From positions 124,001 through 188,000 of the forward strand of contig CAJNOJ010000005.1 of the NCBI GenBank assembly GCA_905250025.1: 64,000 nt of DNA, written 5' to 3'. Made by a program: the position numbers and the translations under genes. The notes beneath the pieces were generated by a model. It did no database searches and was not told where the DNA came from. It saw nothing but the letters and a program-made list of their open reading frames with translations. Source of the DNA: Adineta ricciae (Eukaryota; Rotifera; Eurotatoria; Adinetida; Adinetidae). The first letter of the stretch is position 1; every line of letters begins with the position of its first letter. Positions 25,534 to 36,789 of this stretch are shown piece by piece.

Positions 25534-26669
25534 TCACAAACATACAAAAAATTTCGATAAGTGAGCTTTTTTATGAATAAACAAGAAGAGGGAGAGAAAA
25601 CGAAGTGCATACACAGATAAAATGACAAAGAGAGAGAAAAACAGAGATTCGATGTGTTCAAATCCATCATTATGTCTATTGTCTACTAAAGATAAGTATT
25701 TGAAATGTTTCTGAATCATGATGATGATGATATTTCGTCTAGAAAAGCAAGAAGACCATATTTCTTCGAAATTAGCAAAGCCTGTCTTACTTTTAGTATC
25801 ACCATTACTGTTAGAACAGTTTCCTGTGGCTGATGAGGATCGATTAAGGCGTTTTAGTTTTTTAATAAGCACATCTAGTAAAATTAATTTGAAAAGATTA
25901 TATTAAAGTTTTCTCCTACTTCGAATACGTCGTAATTCCAGAATATCTTGTTCAAGTTTTTGCCGCGAACCTTGTTCTTTTGTTAATTCATTGCGTAGAT
26001 CAACTAGCAAGAAAATATAAATAGAAATAATTAAAATCTGCAACAGTCTTTTTACCAATTTCATTTTCCAGTTGTTTTTCTCTCAGTCGAGCACTTTCAA
26101 CAGTTAATTCGATCATATTCTTTATATGAAAATAGTTCAATGATGCAGCTGTCGGGAGAGCTGATGATGATGACGAAGGTGCTGACAAGATTGGTGGAGG
26201 CGGCGGTGTTTGGTCATTCGTCGGTGAAGATATATCAGTCGATGTCGAGGAAAGATCAATTGGTTTTATTAATCGATCTAATTGAGAAGGTTATCAGATT
26301 GATCAATAATCGAAGGCGCACGCACACATACCTCGTTGTGAATTTTCTTTATTAAGACTTTTTCCATTGTTGTTACTGAGCATTGCATCAATGGTAAATG
26401 AACGTAATTCATCTAAATGAAAACAAGAGAGTTGCAAGAATGCTTATCTGATCTTTCTATTCTCTCTGACTAGATGCAAGTAGACAAAGTCAAGTTAATT
26501 TGAAAAAAGAAATCACTGCCTGGAGGGTATCTATATAGTCGCTCTTTTCACAGTACGATTCCATGACATGATTTAATTTGTTTCGCGTGTCGATAATAAT
26601 GAACTCATAACGACGACGAGCGGGCTCTTTTCTTTCTGTCGATAGGGGATTCGTGAAAACGGAAACCAT
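25534..26669 (-). CDS. Coiled-coil protein, possibly DACH/Ski-like C-terminus
   Basis: Minus-strand exons with good splice signals encode, in order: NKLNHVMESYCEKSDYIDTL; ELRSFTIDAMLSNNGKS; a Pro/Ser linker with PPPPP; and a coiled coil (NMIELTVESARLREKQLENE, then LRNELTKEQGSRQKLEQD, then a KKLKRLNRSS tail). The spacing of the ESARLREKQ and LRNELTKEQ blocks resembles the C-terminal coiled coil of Dachshund/Ski proteins, but no DACH or Ski box is seen nearby, so I do not name it. Start ATG 26669 lies just after an acceptor (TTCATTCAG), so a 5' exon may be missing. The 3' end is uncertain: the frame stays open to 25534, yet a GTAAGA donor inside the last exon could splice to a downstream exon. 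Treat the coordinates as approximate. Confidence 0.5.
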
Positions 26670-26985
26670 TACTTTCGGTCTGAATGAATAATAAGAAAAA
26701 CGAAGATGTTTCAAATAGATTTTGACAGCGAGAACAGGTTGACGGGGTGGATAACGAGAAAGTCATTACCATCATCGTCATTGTTTCGTTTTTTTTTTCG
26801 TTATTGCTCTTCATCTGATTATTATTCCACTCGGGTAAATCTCTTTAAAAAAGCAAAAGAGAGAAACAAATCTGTCTTTCTTTTTCTTCGGATTTCAAGT
26901 CAAAAGTAATTTGAAACTTGAGTATGTAAGCTGATTTTATTCTAATTGAATGTGAGTAGGTTCTTTTTTTATCATTANTAATCTT

Positions 26986-27046
26986 AACTTGAGCTTTTGA
27001 TCAAACAATCTCTGATGGGTGTCGAATCCGGTGCGAAAAGGTTGTC
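26986..27046 (+). repeat. Left arm of 61-bp perfect inverted repeat
   Basis: Reads AACTTGAGC ... GGTTGTC and is the exact reverse complement of 27797-27857. Looser similarity continues outward into a CTT-rich tract (to about 27075) on one side and a few bases on the other, with small mismatches. The single n in the window lies 8 bases outside this arm. Confidence 0.85.
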
Positions 27047-27796
27047 TTCTTCTTCTTCTTCCTCTTCTTCTTCTCATCATCATCATTTTTTTCTTTTGCC
27101 TTTCATAAAAGAAACGCATCGAACGATGTAATCTGTGTATATTGATAAGCTTGACTTCGGGGCTACAAATGTATGATTAAGTAGGAAAATAATAGCACCT
27201 GCTGACGTAGGCAAAACAGTCGATTATTAATCAATCACAGTCAGACGAGAAGTAACGCACCATCGAATCGTAATGATGGGCGACGTAGCACACTGATTTC
27301 ATAATCGAAGATGCTTCCGTTTTTTTCTCTCTCATTTTTCAATTTCAATAATGATCAAGACAAATGCGGCAGATAGATTTTCTTTTTCTTTCTCTTCTTC
27401 TTCATCAATCTATACAAATCTTTTAGCGCATCGAATTTCGTCTTGCTTCTATGATATTGTTATGATTGTATTGTTCATTGAATTCTCTACAGATCAGTTT
27501 CGTGTCTTCATTGCTGTCTTTTGATATGATAAAACGTCGTCCTATGTACACACACACAATTGATTGATTCAAAAACTATCCAAAACAATAACATTATCAG
27601 ACAAACAATAAGCAAATCTCTTTCATTATTTCTTCGAAAACATGACAATCAATATTGAAAAGAAAGCCGGACAGGATTAATTGACTGTCATCATTGAATT
27701 ACATATTGACACATACATCGACATTAGCCACTCACATTTACTCTCAAAAAAAGCAAATATACCTAAGACGAGAGGGAAAGAGAAGAAGAAGAAGAC

Positions 27797-27857
27797 GACA
27801 ACCTTTTCGCACCGGATTCGACACCCATCAGAGATTGTTTGATCAAAAGCTCAAGTT
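27797..27857 (-). repeat. Right arm of 61-bp perfect inverted repeat
   Basis: Begins GACAACC and ends TCAAGTT; exact reverse complement of 26986-27046, with a 750-bp spacer. It is flanked by a GAA-rich tract that mirrors the CTT tract of the left arm. No target-site duplication or transposase was recognised. Confidence 0.85.
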
Positions 27858-28882
27858 TAGATTAAATGCTCATTGTCACATTAGTTTTCTTTCGTTTCGA
27901 CAAATGAAAACGAAAGTTCGGACTAGTCACCGATCATTAAACACACAAATGATTTTCGATATGCAATGTATTCGCCTGATAATCAGCCTGTCTGACTGAT
28001 AACAACTGTCAGTTGCGAATCATTTCCAAAATATATACATCGAGAGTTAAAATCGAAGAAAAGAAAAGCAGCACTCATCTTCGTTTATCATTTCAACATG
28101 TTCGAACAATTAGACATTCGCGAACGATATGTGAATACGAAATTTCAATAAATTTCCAAGGTAAACAGCGATTTATCAAACTGAATATGTCAACGCTCGA
28201 TAATCTCGACGAAAAAAAAACACAACAACTTTGTAAAGTTCATACAACAAATTAGATAGATTAAAAATGAGTTATTCTTTTCGAAGATGATTGCATTTGT
28301 ATGTAGAGATCGTTGCACATTTTCCGGATATATTCTAAGAATTGCCTGGAGGAATTTCTTGTAAGAATAGATTTGCTGAAAAAGATATCAATTTAATTAT
28401 ATCGTTTGGATAAACCTTAGGTAAGAGTTTTTCATATCCGGATGATATTTTTCCTTTCCAGTAGAGAATGTTTCAATCAATTCATTAGCTTCACAAAACA
28501 TCGAATGTGACTTGTGTGAAAATCATGTATCGACTTTTTTCTCTTTTGTTTACTTGATTAATTGAAAGAAGAATGATGAAGTGATCGTATGAGAGTTTAA
28601 GTACACTTTCATTCTTATTATCATGTACATTTTGTTAAAATAAACAATCTCGGATGCAAACAGTTCGAAGTTGAAATTTGAGAATGTCTTGAACTTCTAT
28701 TTGGTTCATTAAATAACAATTGCTAGAAAGAATCGATTCGATGCGAATGATCTCTAACGACATCTGACTCTACCTAACAAAGGTGAGTCAACATTTGTTC
28801 CTAAGCGACCATCAACAGTTTTCAACATTCATGGTTCTGTCTTTGAACGTCATATTATTCCAATAATTGATATTACATCAGG

Positions 28883-31130
28883 ATGGGTGACAGTATTGAT
28901 TCCGATATTATTAAACGTACTCAAGATACTCTTGGTCAAATCATTACTGCGCCGGCATTGACCGAGAAACTTCTCAGTCGACCACCAGTACAATTTCTTC
29001 AAGATATCGTCAAAGCTGTATGTTGATTCAATCGCAAAAATATTTTGCTTTATATTGTAAACGTGAAAATCTGTAGGTCATCAAGAAAACGGATTTTCTT
29101 CAAGGATTGTATACGGATGAAGAACTTACGCCAGCCTATCTCAAGGAAGGCCGAGAGAACAAAACATTATTTATGAAAAAACTCGTTACTGCTGTTTGTT
29201 AGTAAAGACATTCTGAAAAAGCAATGTTTTGCTGATTCGTTAATTTAGACATTGCGGTCAAACGAGCGCCTGAAGTACGTGTTTCGAAAATTCTCGCTGG
29301 TCAGGAAGCAGACAAAACGAACCTTTTATTACAAGCTCTTGCTGAAGCTATTAATTCGAAGGTTAATAATCGAGAAGTTGTGCGAAAAACTCTACAAACT
29401 CTTGGTGAATCGAATGAAAACGAAGAACCACCAGCAGCGAGTCGAGATCAGAAACAATCAGAAACACGTCGAACAAAAGAAGAACGTTCAAGCCATTCTC
29501 GTGATCGTGATCGTGATCGAGAAGAATCATCAGAAAAACGATCGCGATCAGAAGATCATAGTAGAGTAAGAAATAGGAATGGTGGTAGACCGGAAGAAAA
29601 CTCTTTCGGGTAATTTTTTAAAAGGACAAAGGTGAAACAGACGGAAGTAGTCAGTCGAAACACCGACGAAGTTCTCGTGCACTGGATGATGGTGGCAGTG
29701 GAGAAAGAAGAGCCGCACCTTCACGTCGACAAGATGACGATGATGACAACGAGAGAAAAGTTTGAACCTACAACGTTTTAGGCTAATTTAACAGAAAATG
29801 AAATTTTCAGGGTGGTGGTGATGATGAGGATGACTCTCGAAATCGTCGATCTATACGACCAACGTCAGCCAAAGGTTCACGAAAACATCAGGATAGTAGT
29901 AATCATCATCGGCCATCATCTCCAAAATGTAATTATTTCATTTTGACAATGATCTATCTTCATCTCTTTATTTTTTATAAACATCTCTTCAGCTGAACAA
30001 CCAATACGACCACCTCCGACATTAGTCTCAACAGATCGAGATGATAACGACGGGTATAACTCGTATATCAATTCTATTTTCCGTTCTAGCTTCTATTCTT
30101 TTTCAGCCGACCTCTCGTCCGACCAACTACTGCAGCTAAACGAGGTAAACTTATGACTCAAACATCATCAGATGAAATCGGCACAACATCCGGAAAGTAA
30201 TTCGAATCTTTCTTCTCTTTTAACTATTTCTCTCTTCTCGTACCAAAGAGTCTTGAGCGGAGCCCAACGTGGTCAAGGAACATTGATCGTCGAAAGCAAA
30301 GATACTCGTGACAATGACATGAACAATGACAATGATGACGATGATGACAATTTTCTCATTCAAGAAGAAAAGCCTTCGGTGACAAGATCAAGTGTAAACA
30401 TTTCCAATGCAAGTCAACTTTAACTTTGTTTTGTGTAAATAGAAACAAGACACTTTCGACACTCGTGGTGGTGATCAGGACGATGATGATGCTGATCAAC
30501 ATGGTGGATTAGTGAATGAAATGATGAAGTCGAAAAAAACGTTAGAAAATGGTAGTGAAATTCCTGGACAACGTGCAGAAGTGGTCAGCATTCGACTTGA
30601 TGGAAATGAATTGTTATTTGGTTTCTTGTTTAGAAAACGATCGCACAAAATGATGCTCAGCGTCGTCGCGAACGTGAGAAGATTCAAAAAGATGTCGATA
30701 AACTTCGTGAAACAATTCAGTCTTTGACAAAAAGGTTTGTTTTCGAGGATTGCAACTTTTCTTTAAGGATTTTAGGATTTTAGTGTTGTACCATTGGGTA
30801 AAATTCTCGAATTCTTGCAAGAAGATTATGAAATGATGGCAAAAGAAATGCAACATTATACAGATGAATACAAACGAACAGTTGTCGAGTTAAGAAAAGA
30901 GAAATTGTGAGTTAAATTCGTATCTGACTGACCGTGACATTATAAAAACTATGAATAACTTTTCTAGCACAACTGATCAAAACCTCGAACCACTCCGAGC
31001 TGCATTACTTGATTTCGATGATCAGATCGCCGATATGAAAAATCGTATTATATTTATGAAGAAAAAAGTCAGTACAAATGAGAAAAACAATGCAGGTCGT
31101 CTTTTAGATATAATCCGTAAAGCAAAATAA
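28883..31130 (+). CDS. TRAF3IP1: Intraflagellar transport protein 54 (TRAF3IP1/MIP-T3)
   Basis: IFT-B complex subunit that binds tubulin and microtubules in cilia. The N-terminal CH-like domain is seen in exons 1-3: IKRTQDTLGQIITAPALTEK, LLSRPPVQFLQDIVKA, KTDFLQGLYTDEEL, LKEGRENKTLFMKKL and AVKRAPEVRVSKILAGQE. A long charged, Ser/Arg/Asp-rich linker follows (RDRDRDREESSEKRS, poly-Asp tracts, RPPPTLVSTDRD). The C-terminal coiled coil typical of MIP-T3 closes it: RRRERE, DVDKLRETIQSLTKS, VPLGKILEFLQEDYEMM, IADMKNRIIFMKKKV, and LLDIIRKAK before TAA. The exons are short and separated by 40-100 bp introns. The exact usage of the small exons in the linker (30100-30600) is the least certain part. 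The stop lies only 82 bp from the convergent DUF218 stop. Confidence 0.92.
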
Positions 31131-31212
31131 TGAACTGTCGTTTTAATGTTTCATCTCTGTGTGTGTGCATGGGCGTACTTCTTTATATAAAATATACAGA
31201 TCTTTATTCAGA

Positions 31213-31869
31213 TTAATACGTTGACGCTGTCAAAGTATCTAACTGACTTCGACGTGAATGAAGAGGTTTGGCCTTGTATGCTCCATGTTCGACGAATAAA
31301 AATCGGACCAATTGAGGGAAAGTCGTGATGTGCTGAGTTTTGATTTGTAAGTCTTCACAAGCGAGAGCTTCTTTTTGAATACGAGCGATCAGTTGTTCAT
31401 TCGTCATGCCTTGATTTGGCACAGCGAAGTAATCGAGATGAAATCTTGTGCATCGATCTTTACTCGAACTTGCCAATGAAAAGATCCAGTCGAAGATCAT
31501 TTTCGTTCGAAGCATATGAAATTCATTTGTAATTACTGCCAAACGAAACAATTCCATCGGCTCTAGAATACATTGACGAGCAAAATACGCATTACCAATC
31601 GTGTCTAACGACCAATTTTCGATCAGAATCTTCTCCGATGGAATATTTCTTTCCATCAAGTACGCTGCACTAGCGGTTGCTTCATCGACAGGAAACGAAT
31701 GTGCATCGAGTACGGGTGGGCGATGCGTTGTACCTCGACTTAAAACCAAAAAGTAGCATGTTGATGAGGCCATTTCAACAGCACGATCCAATCGAGCAGC
31801 TACCCATGCAGACGGATTTCCATCATCATCGACTCCGCCGCCTGGTAGCACAATACAGTCATAGATCAT
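31213..31869 (-). CDS. DUF218 (YdcF-like) protein, intronless
   Basis: Single open frame of 218 residues. Conserved DUF218 features: VLPGGG near the N-terminus, LDRAVEMA, a Ser-Arg-Gly strand (LSRGTTHR), EATASAAYLMERNIPSEKIL, SLDTIGNAYFARQ, and VITNEFHMLRTKMIFDWIF. These define the nucleotide-binding-like fold of bacterial YdcF/SanA-type proteins; the substrate is unknown. There is no signal peptide or membrane helix, so it is a soluble form. The frame opens at a TTG at 31875, but the first ATG is 31869 (MIYDCIVLPGGG). It is the only clear gene here without an intron, while its neighbours have five to ten. DUF218 is mainly bacterial, also known in some plants, algae and fungi, so ancient horizontal acquisition is plausible but not shown. 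Confidence 0.85.
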   Translation of the reverse strand: MIYDCIVLPGGGVDDDGNPSAWVAARLDRAVEMASSTCYFLVLSRGTTHRPPVLDAHSFPVDEATASAAYLMERNIPSEKILIENWSLDTIGNAYFARQCILEPMELFRLAVITNEFHMLRTKMIFDWIFSLASSSKDRCTRFHLDYFAVPNQGMTNEQLIARIQKEALACEDLQIKTQHITTFPQLVRFLFVEHGAYKAKPLHSRRSQLDTLTASTY

Positions 31870-32050
31870 CTCCAAAAAAAAAACAAAGATAAAAGATACA
31901 AATGATTAAGAAAGTTCATTCATTGTACTAGAATAAAGAATAAAACAAAGATCACCGAATATACATTGCATTAAATAACAAATCAACTGACAAACAATAA
32001 AAATGAAAATGCATAGATTTGTAATATATAAAAGAAGATGTGCAAGCAGA

Positions 32051-33417
32051 TTAACGATGAAGTTGTTCTATAAATGATTTATTCTCTTGAGTTCCATTTG
32101 GAGAGACTTTCAAGCTAAACTGTTTCATCGTCGACTCTAATGCTTCTTTATTACCAGAGAAGTAGGCAGCGATGGCATTGTGAAAGAGAAGCAATTGATT
32201 TTTCATAACCTTTGTCTAGAGAACGAAATAAATCGTTTGAATATTCTTCGTCTCAAACAAATCAAACCTGATTTTCATCGAGAAGTTGAAGTTTAATACT
32301 TGTATCGCTTTTCAACTGTTCGTATCTTTCTTTATATTTTTCCAGTTCATACAGTTTTTCATTCGTTTGTGCACTTGCTGATAAAAGTGCAATTTCCGCT
32401 CGACAGGCATCGTATTCCAGTCTAAAACGAGTATATTTTCTCTGAAAAGTTTCTTTCCGGTCTACAGTCTATACCTTGCGTTTTCATACAACCGAATAGT
32501 GGTAATTGTATCTTCGATGGTTTTCGTACAGAGTGTATTCATTGTTGAAATGAAGTAATTCAATGCATTGAATAATGTTTCGCCGTTTCGCGCTAGTAAC
32601 CGTTGTGTTTCAGCGTTATAGCTAAACTCATCGACAAGTACTGATGTTTTTTGTTTTAATTCAATAAATTGATCACCTAGAAGGTAGTGAACTGAAAACA
32701 TGTTGTTTGAATTTCGAAGATTTACTTAGAGCTCTCTGTGTTTGCATTAGATTGTAAAAATGATTTGCATAACTTCGAGCTAACGCAAGCATATCTTCGT
32801 ATCGACGTTTCGTTTCTCTCAAATGCTGAAAATATTCAACGACGAACATGATTGTAGAGATAGTTTTGCGCATCGACTAACCTCTATTTGAGCATCGAGT
32901 TCAACATTGACCGTGCGCGATGTTTTACCCAACTTTTCGAATAAGGATTGCTTTGTGCATTTGTACGTGGTGCGAGTCCATTGTTTGAATTTATCAATCG
33001 TTGGAGCAACAGCAGCCACGGCTGCGGCCGATGATGAAGATATTCTTGAAATATCAGGCATCGTTATTCGTCGATCTGTCGTCATTGAATTCGATGAAAA
33101 ATTGTTACCTGAAAGGAAGAAAATCGAATGAATTCTTGTTGAGAGAAAATATTTAGTTATGTACTTGAAAAGAAATATGAAGGAGTGTTGGACATGGCAC
33201 CAGCCGTTGATAATGAATCAGTTTGAAATGGTGCTTTGTCATTGAGACTCACATAGAGTGACGAATGATTTTCGATTGCTGGAGTTACTTGTTGATCAAG
33301 ATCTATTGTCGAAAAATCAATGGATTCTTGAGCGTGATGACTAAAGTTCATTTCATTATCATTCGAACGTGTTTGTTCTTGATTTAATGAACCAAACGCA
33401 GCATGAAATGATGTCAT
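32051..33417 (-). CDS. ARFIP: Arfaptin (AH/BAR domain protein)
   Basis: Membrane-curvature protein that binds Arl1, Arf and Rac1 GTPases at the trans-Golgi. The N-terminus is low-complexity (MTSFHAAFGSLNQEQ) with Ser/Asn-rich sequence. The arfaptin homology BAR domain follows over several exons: FKQWTRTTYKCTKQSLFEKL, GKTSRTVNVELDAQIE, HLRETKRRYEDMLALARSYA, NLMQTQRAL, FSYNAETQRLLARNGETL, INTLCTKTIEDT-like MNTLCTKTIEDTITTIRLYE, ARLEYDACRAEI, KLQLLDENQTKVMKNQLLLF, HNAIAAYFSGN and LESTMKQFSLKVSP. It matches arfaptin 1/2 along the whole domain. The start at 33417 is the first ATG of the 5'-most exon. The gene is divergent from the LRRC59-like gene, with about 900 bp between starts. Confidence 0.93.
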
Positions 33418-34317
33418 TTTTTCTCTAAAAAAAGCACTAGAGCAAAACGATCACGATAGGAACTTGTGGTTGGCGTATATATTCAACTGATTGCAATCGA
33501 ATTTGAAGTTATCTGATTAAGATATAATGGGAAGCCATATGATATGGGATAGATGTATGCATTTGGTCTAACAGTAAGTGAGAAAGAATGTAAACGTCGA
33601 ATTGAATAATAAACTTGATGTCTGTTTCGAATATGATTGATGTGTACGTGAGAATATGTTGTATATGTTTGAAGAGAAATTTCAAGAGGAACTTTTCGGA
33701 CTCTAAGAAGTGCAGGTTTGCTTGGCATTGTCTTTCTGTTCAATTGAAAATATGTTGCCTAGTGTCTTTGCAAGAGAATTGTGAGAACCAAAGGAATAGA
33801 TGACGCTACTTATTGTATATAACCATTGTACTGTTTCGTTTATCATTCCATATTACTATTCTTTTGAATAAAAAGAATTTTGTTAAATCGCACGAATAAC
33901 TTTAGTATTTACTGTCTTAAGTTGAAGACAGCCAAGTTGAGAGACACAACGAAATGTTATCACACAAGATTATTCGAATGTTTTACGTGTTGAATTGGAT
34001 GTAAAATTATCAAAAACACATTACTGGATATGCTTGATAGAAGAAAACTATCAATGTGATTTTTGAAAAACGATTCTGTAGATGGCGTTCACTGCATACT
34101 GAATTAAGTCAATTTTGAGTTTAAATATTTGAAAAAAAACTCGATTTTACTTGGAACTTATTCATTGTTTAGTATTTTCCATGAGAATTCACTTTCATCC
34201 TGACATCAACGTGTACACGACATTGATAGCATCCGATCTATTCCAATCATATTCGTTCGCCGGCTAAAACCCTTCCATTTCATTTCATTTCACGCTCCAC
34301 ACCTTCTATAAAACGAT
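33418..34317. other. Divergent promoter region
   Basis: About 0.9 kb between the arfaptin (-) and LRRC59-like (+) starts. It holds short ORFs without family signal, including an 86-codon minus-strand frame at 33483-33743 that lacks support. It presumably contains two promoters and 5' UTRs. Confidence 0.5.
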
Positions 34318-35375
34318 ATGGCTTCGAAATCGAATCTAAAGTTGAAAGATTATCTTTCGGACGATGGCAAACTTGATCTATCAATTCTTAGTTTGAAATC
34401 AGTTCCAAACGTCAATGACATTGTAAACTAATTCGTCTTCAAGTGAATATTTTCTCACTATTCATTCGTTCTACTTTTAGTTAGCCTTACGCAAAGTTAA
34501 ATCAATCGATTTATCAAACAACCAAATCGAATCGTTACCCGCATGTATTTCTGTGCGCGAATATCACATGAAAAAAGAATGTTTTTTCTCTTATTTCTCA
34601 GGAAGACTTCGTCAAACTCGAAGGTATTCACACATTGGACTTATCGAGAAATCGTCTAACGAAATTGCCGGACAATTTTGGTCAACTCAAAACTTTGAAA
34701 CAACTCGACCTTTACGATAATCGCATCAGCAATTTACCTCTTTCTTTTTGTGATTTGACAAAGCTTGACGTAAATATTCACTCGTCCGAAGAACATACGC
34801 GATTGTTACATGAATGTGACCTTAGTATTTAGATCTGAAAGGAAATCCTCTAGATGCAGACCTACAAAGCCAAGCTGGTAAATGTTTGAATAAGAAAGAA
34901 TGTCGATCGTGTGCCGAGAGAGTTTTGAAATATATGGAAACGCAAAAGGAAGAATTCGATAAGGAAGAAGCGATTCGATTGAAAAAGAAACAGGCGAATG
35001 ACAAGGCAAAAGCGAAAAAAAGAGAAAAACAAGCGGAGAAGGAACGAGAAGAGAAACGTTTGAAACGTCAAGAGATCGCTCAAAAACGATTATTAGAAAG
35101 GGAACAACGAAAGAAAGAAGTAAATGAACAAGATGATCAGAAGGAGAATATTCAAAACAAACAAACAAATGAAAATCAAGATAACGATCAAGAAGAAGGA
35201 ATAAGTAAGAATTGTAAGATGAAATCACATGATTTGATCTCGAATTTTAGTATCACAAATAATCGACGGTGTTCTCAATAGTCTCTTACTTAGTCTAATG
35301 ACATTTTTTACCTGGCAATTGTATCAGAATCATCGACAACCGATGAATCTACAAGATTTTTATAAATATGTTTGA
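34318..35375 (+). CDS. LRRC59: LRRC59-like leucine-rich-repeat ER protein
   Basis: ER/nuclear-envelope tail-anchored LRR protein. Exons 34318-34422, 34481-34552, 34602-34769, 34826-35204 and 35251-35375 are in phase and give 282 residues (human LRRC59 has 307). LRRs: LDLSILSLKSVP, SIDLSNNQIESLP, TLDLSRNRLTKLPDNF, LDLYDNRISNLPLSF and YLDLKGNPLD. The LRR cap has paired Cys (CLNKKECRSCAERVL). A long Lys/Glu/Arg coiled coil and a C-terminal hydrophobic helix (VLNSLLLSLMTFFTWQLY) follow, with a short lumenal tail. The membrane helix appears only if the 46-bp intron 35205-35250 is removed; unspliced RNA would stop at 35281 without an anchor. The exon 4 acceptor at 34825 was chosen because the next AG downstream gives an immediate stop. 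Confidence 0.9.
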
Positions 35376-35489
35376 TACAATCACTTTTATTTTCTTTTTG
35401 TCTGTTATTTGGGTGAATAAATGCTACGCTTGATTTCATATTCGTAAGAGATACAAATACATTTGATTTGTTTTAAGATCTTCCTAAAC

Positions 35490-36789
35490 ATGGTGCATTT
35501 ATCATTTGCTCGATATGTATGTACAAGAATGTTTATGAAAAGACAAAGAAATGATTGATTTATATCTCAGGCTTCAATCGGTTTCCTTGGATTGGGAAAT
35601 ATGGGTAAACATATGGCAACGAATTTGATTGCGGCAAATCATCAAGTTAAAATCTTCGATGTGAATCCTCAAGCACTTGACCATTTTAAAGATCAAAGTA
35701 GAAACAAATAGACTCTAATAGGTCACTTCGATGGATTGCTTTTATGTATGTTTAGAAGAAGCAAAGGTTGTATCTGTTCCGCAGAATGCCATTGAAGGTT
35801 CGGAATTTATTGTTTTAATGTTACCCAATGGTAAAGTTGTTCGTGATGTTTGTCAATCGAATGTTTTCCCGTAAGAAGAATTAGTATTCAACTCTTTCAC
35901 GTTTTTTTTTCTTTATTCCTTTTCTTTTCAGGGTAGCAAAGAACGGTACATGTATCATTGATTGTAGTACAATCGATGTACGTACATCGCAAGAAATGGC
36001 AGAAGTTGCTCACAGTAAAAATGTCGGCTTCGTCGATGCGCCTGTTTCGGGTGGTGAGTATTCTTTGATTGTTCTTAACGTTGGAATTTCTTGTTGTATT
36101 GTAGGTATAACCGGTGCTCAGAAAGGTACATTAACATTTATGGTTGGTGCTCAAGCCGATGATTTTAAAAAAGTTGAACCTATTCTCAGTAAAATGGGTA
36201 AAAACATTGTTCATGCCGGTCCAAATGGTAGTGGTTTAATTGCTAAGATCTGCAATAATCTTCTCTTAGGTATCAGGTATGCAAATGCGTATTTCCAAGT
36301 ATGTTTTATTTTCTTATTATTCTCTTCTTTCAGTATGATTGGTACCTCGGAAGCAATGAATCTCGGTATCAAGTCAGTATTTTTCATTGAAAAATGTTTG
36401 AAAATAGGAATTCTTTGAACATTTTTAGACTCGGTCTCGATAAAGAAGTTTTAGCAAAACTGATCAATTCTTCCACTGGTCAATGTTGGTCAAGTCAAAC
36501 ATACAATCCATGTCCTGGTATTGTTCCCACTGTTCCATCAAGTAATGATTACAACGGTGGTTTCGCCAGTGAAATGATGATTAAAGATCTTTTACTTGCT
36601 CTTGGTATGCACTTATTACTTCTCATTCCATCATCATGCTTTCCCTTTCGATTTTTAGATGCAGCGAAGGAAGTTCAAGCATCGACACCATTAACTGAAA
36701 AGGCCACGGATGTCTACCGTAAAATCTGCTCAAGTGGATTAAGCAAACGTGATTTCAGTGTAGTTTTTAAATATCTTAATGAACAATAG
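35490..36789 (+). CDS. HIBADH: 3-hydroxyisobutyrate dehydrogenase, mitochondrial
   Basis: Oxidises 3-hydroxyisobutyrate to methylmalonate semialdehyde with NAD in valine breakdown. The Rossmann motif IGFLGLGNMGKHMATNL opens exon 2. Further family marks: VLMLPNGKVVRDV, the ribose/substrate region IDCSTIDVRTSQEMAE, the signature FVDAPVSGG, TFMVGAQADDF, the catalytic-Lys segment GSGLIAKICNN, GTSEAMNLGIK, WSSQTYNPCPGIVP, NGGFASEMMIKDL and the C-terminal region DFSVVFKYL. Seven or more exons have GT-AG boundaries. Exon 1 (35490-35516, MVHLSFARY) is short; its Arg-containing start may be a minimal mitochondrial leader, but a longer upstream exon is possible. It begins only 114 bp after the LRRC59-like stop on the same strand. 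Confidence 0.94.

Larger units (their letters stand above)
26670..28882. other. Intergenic block with inverted repeat
   Basis: About 2.2 kb between a minus-strand gene and IFT54 on the plus strand. Apart from the inverted repeat at 26986-27857 and GAA/CTT-rich tracts I see no exon with proper splice context. The Arg-rich ORFs at both repeat arms are products of the repeat. The window's only ambiguous base (n) is at 26978. Confidence 0.55.

Noticed and set aside
26986-27046. tRNA or tRNA-derived SINE suggested by a B-box-like TGTCGAATCC
   Set aside because: No A box, cloverleaf or 3' tail could be traced around it.
26937-27999. Two Arg-rich ORFs with the same peptide on opposite strands (26937-27119 and 27694-27999)
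   Set aside because: They share sequence only because they overlap the inverted repeat arms and GAA/CTT tracts; no splice context, start or family signal.
34806-35228. 140-codon minus-strand ORF
   Set aside because: Antisense of the Lys/Glu-rich coiled coil of the LRRC59-like gene; no independent motif.
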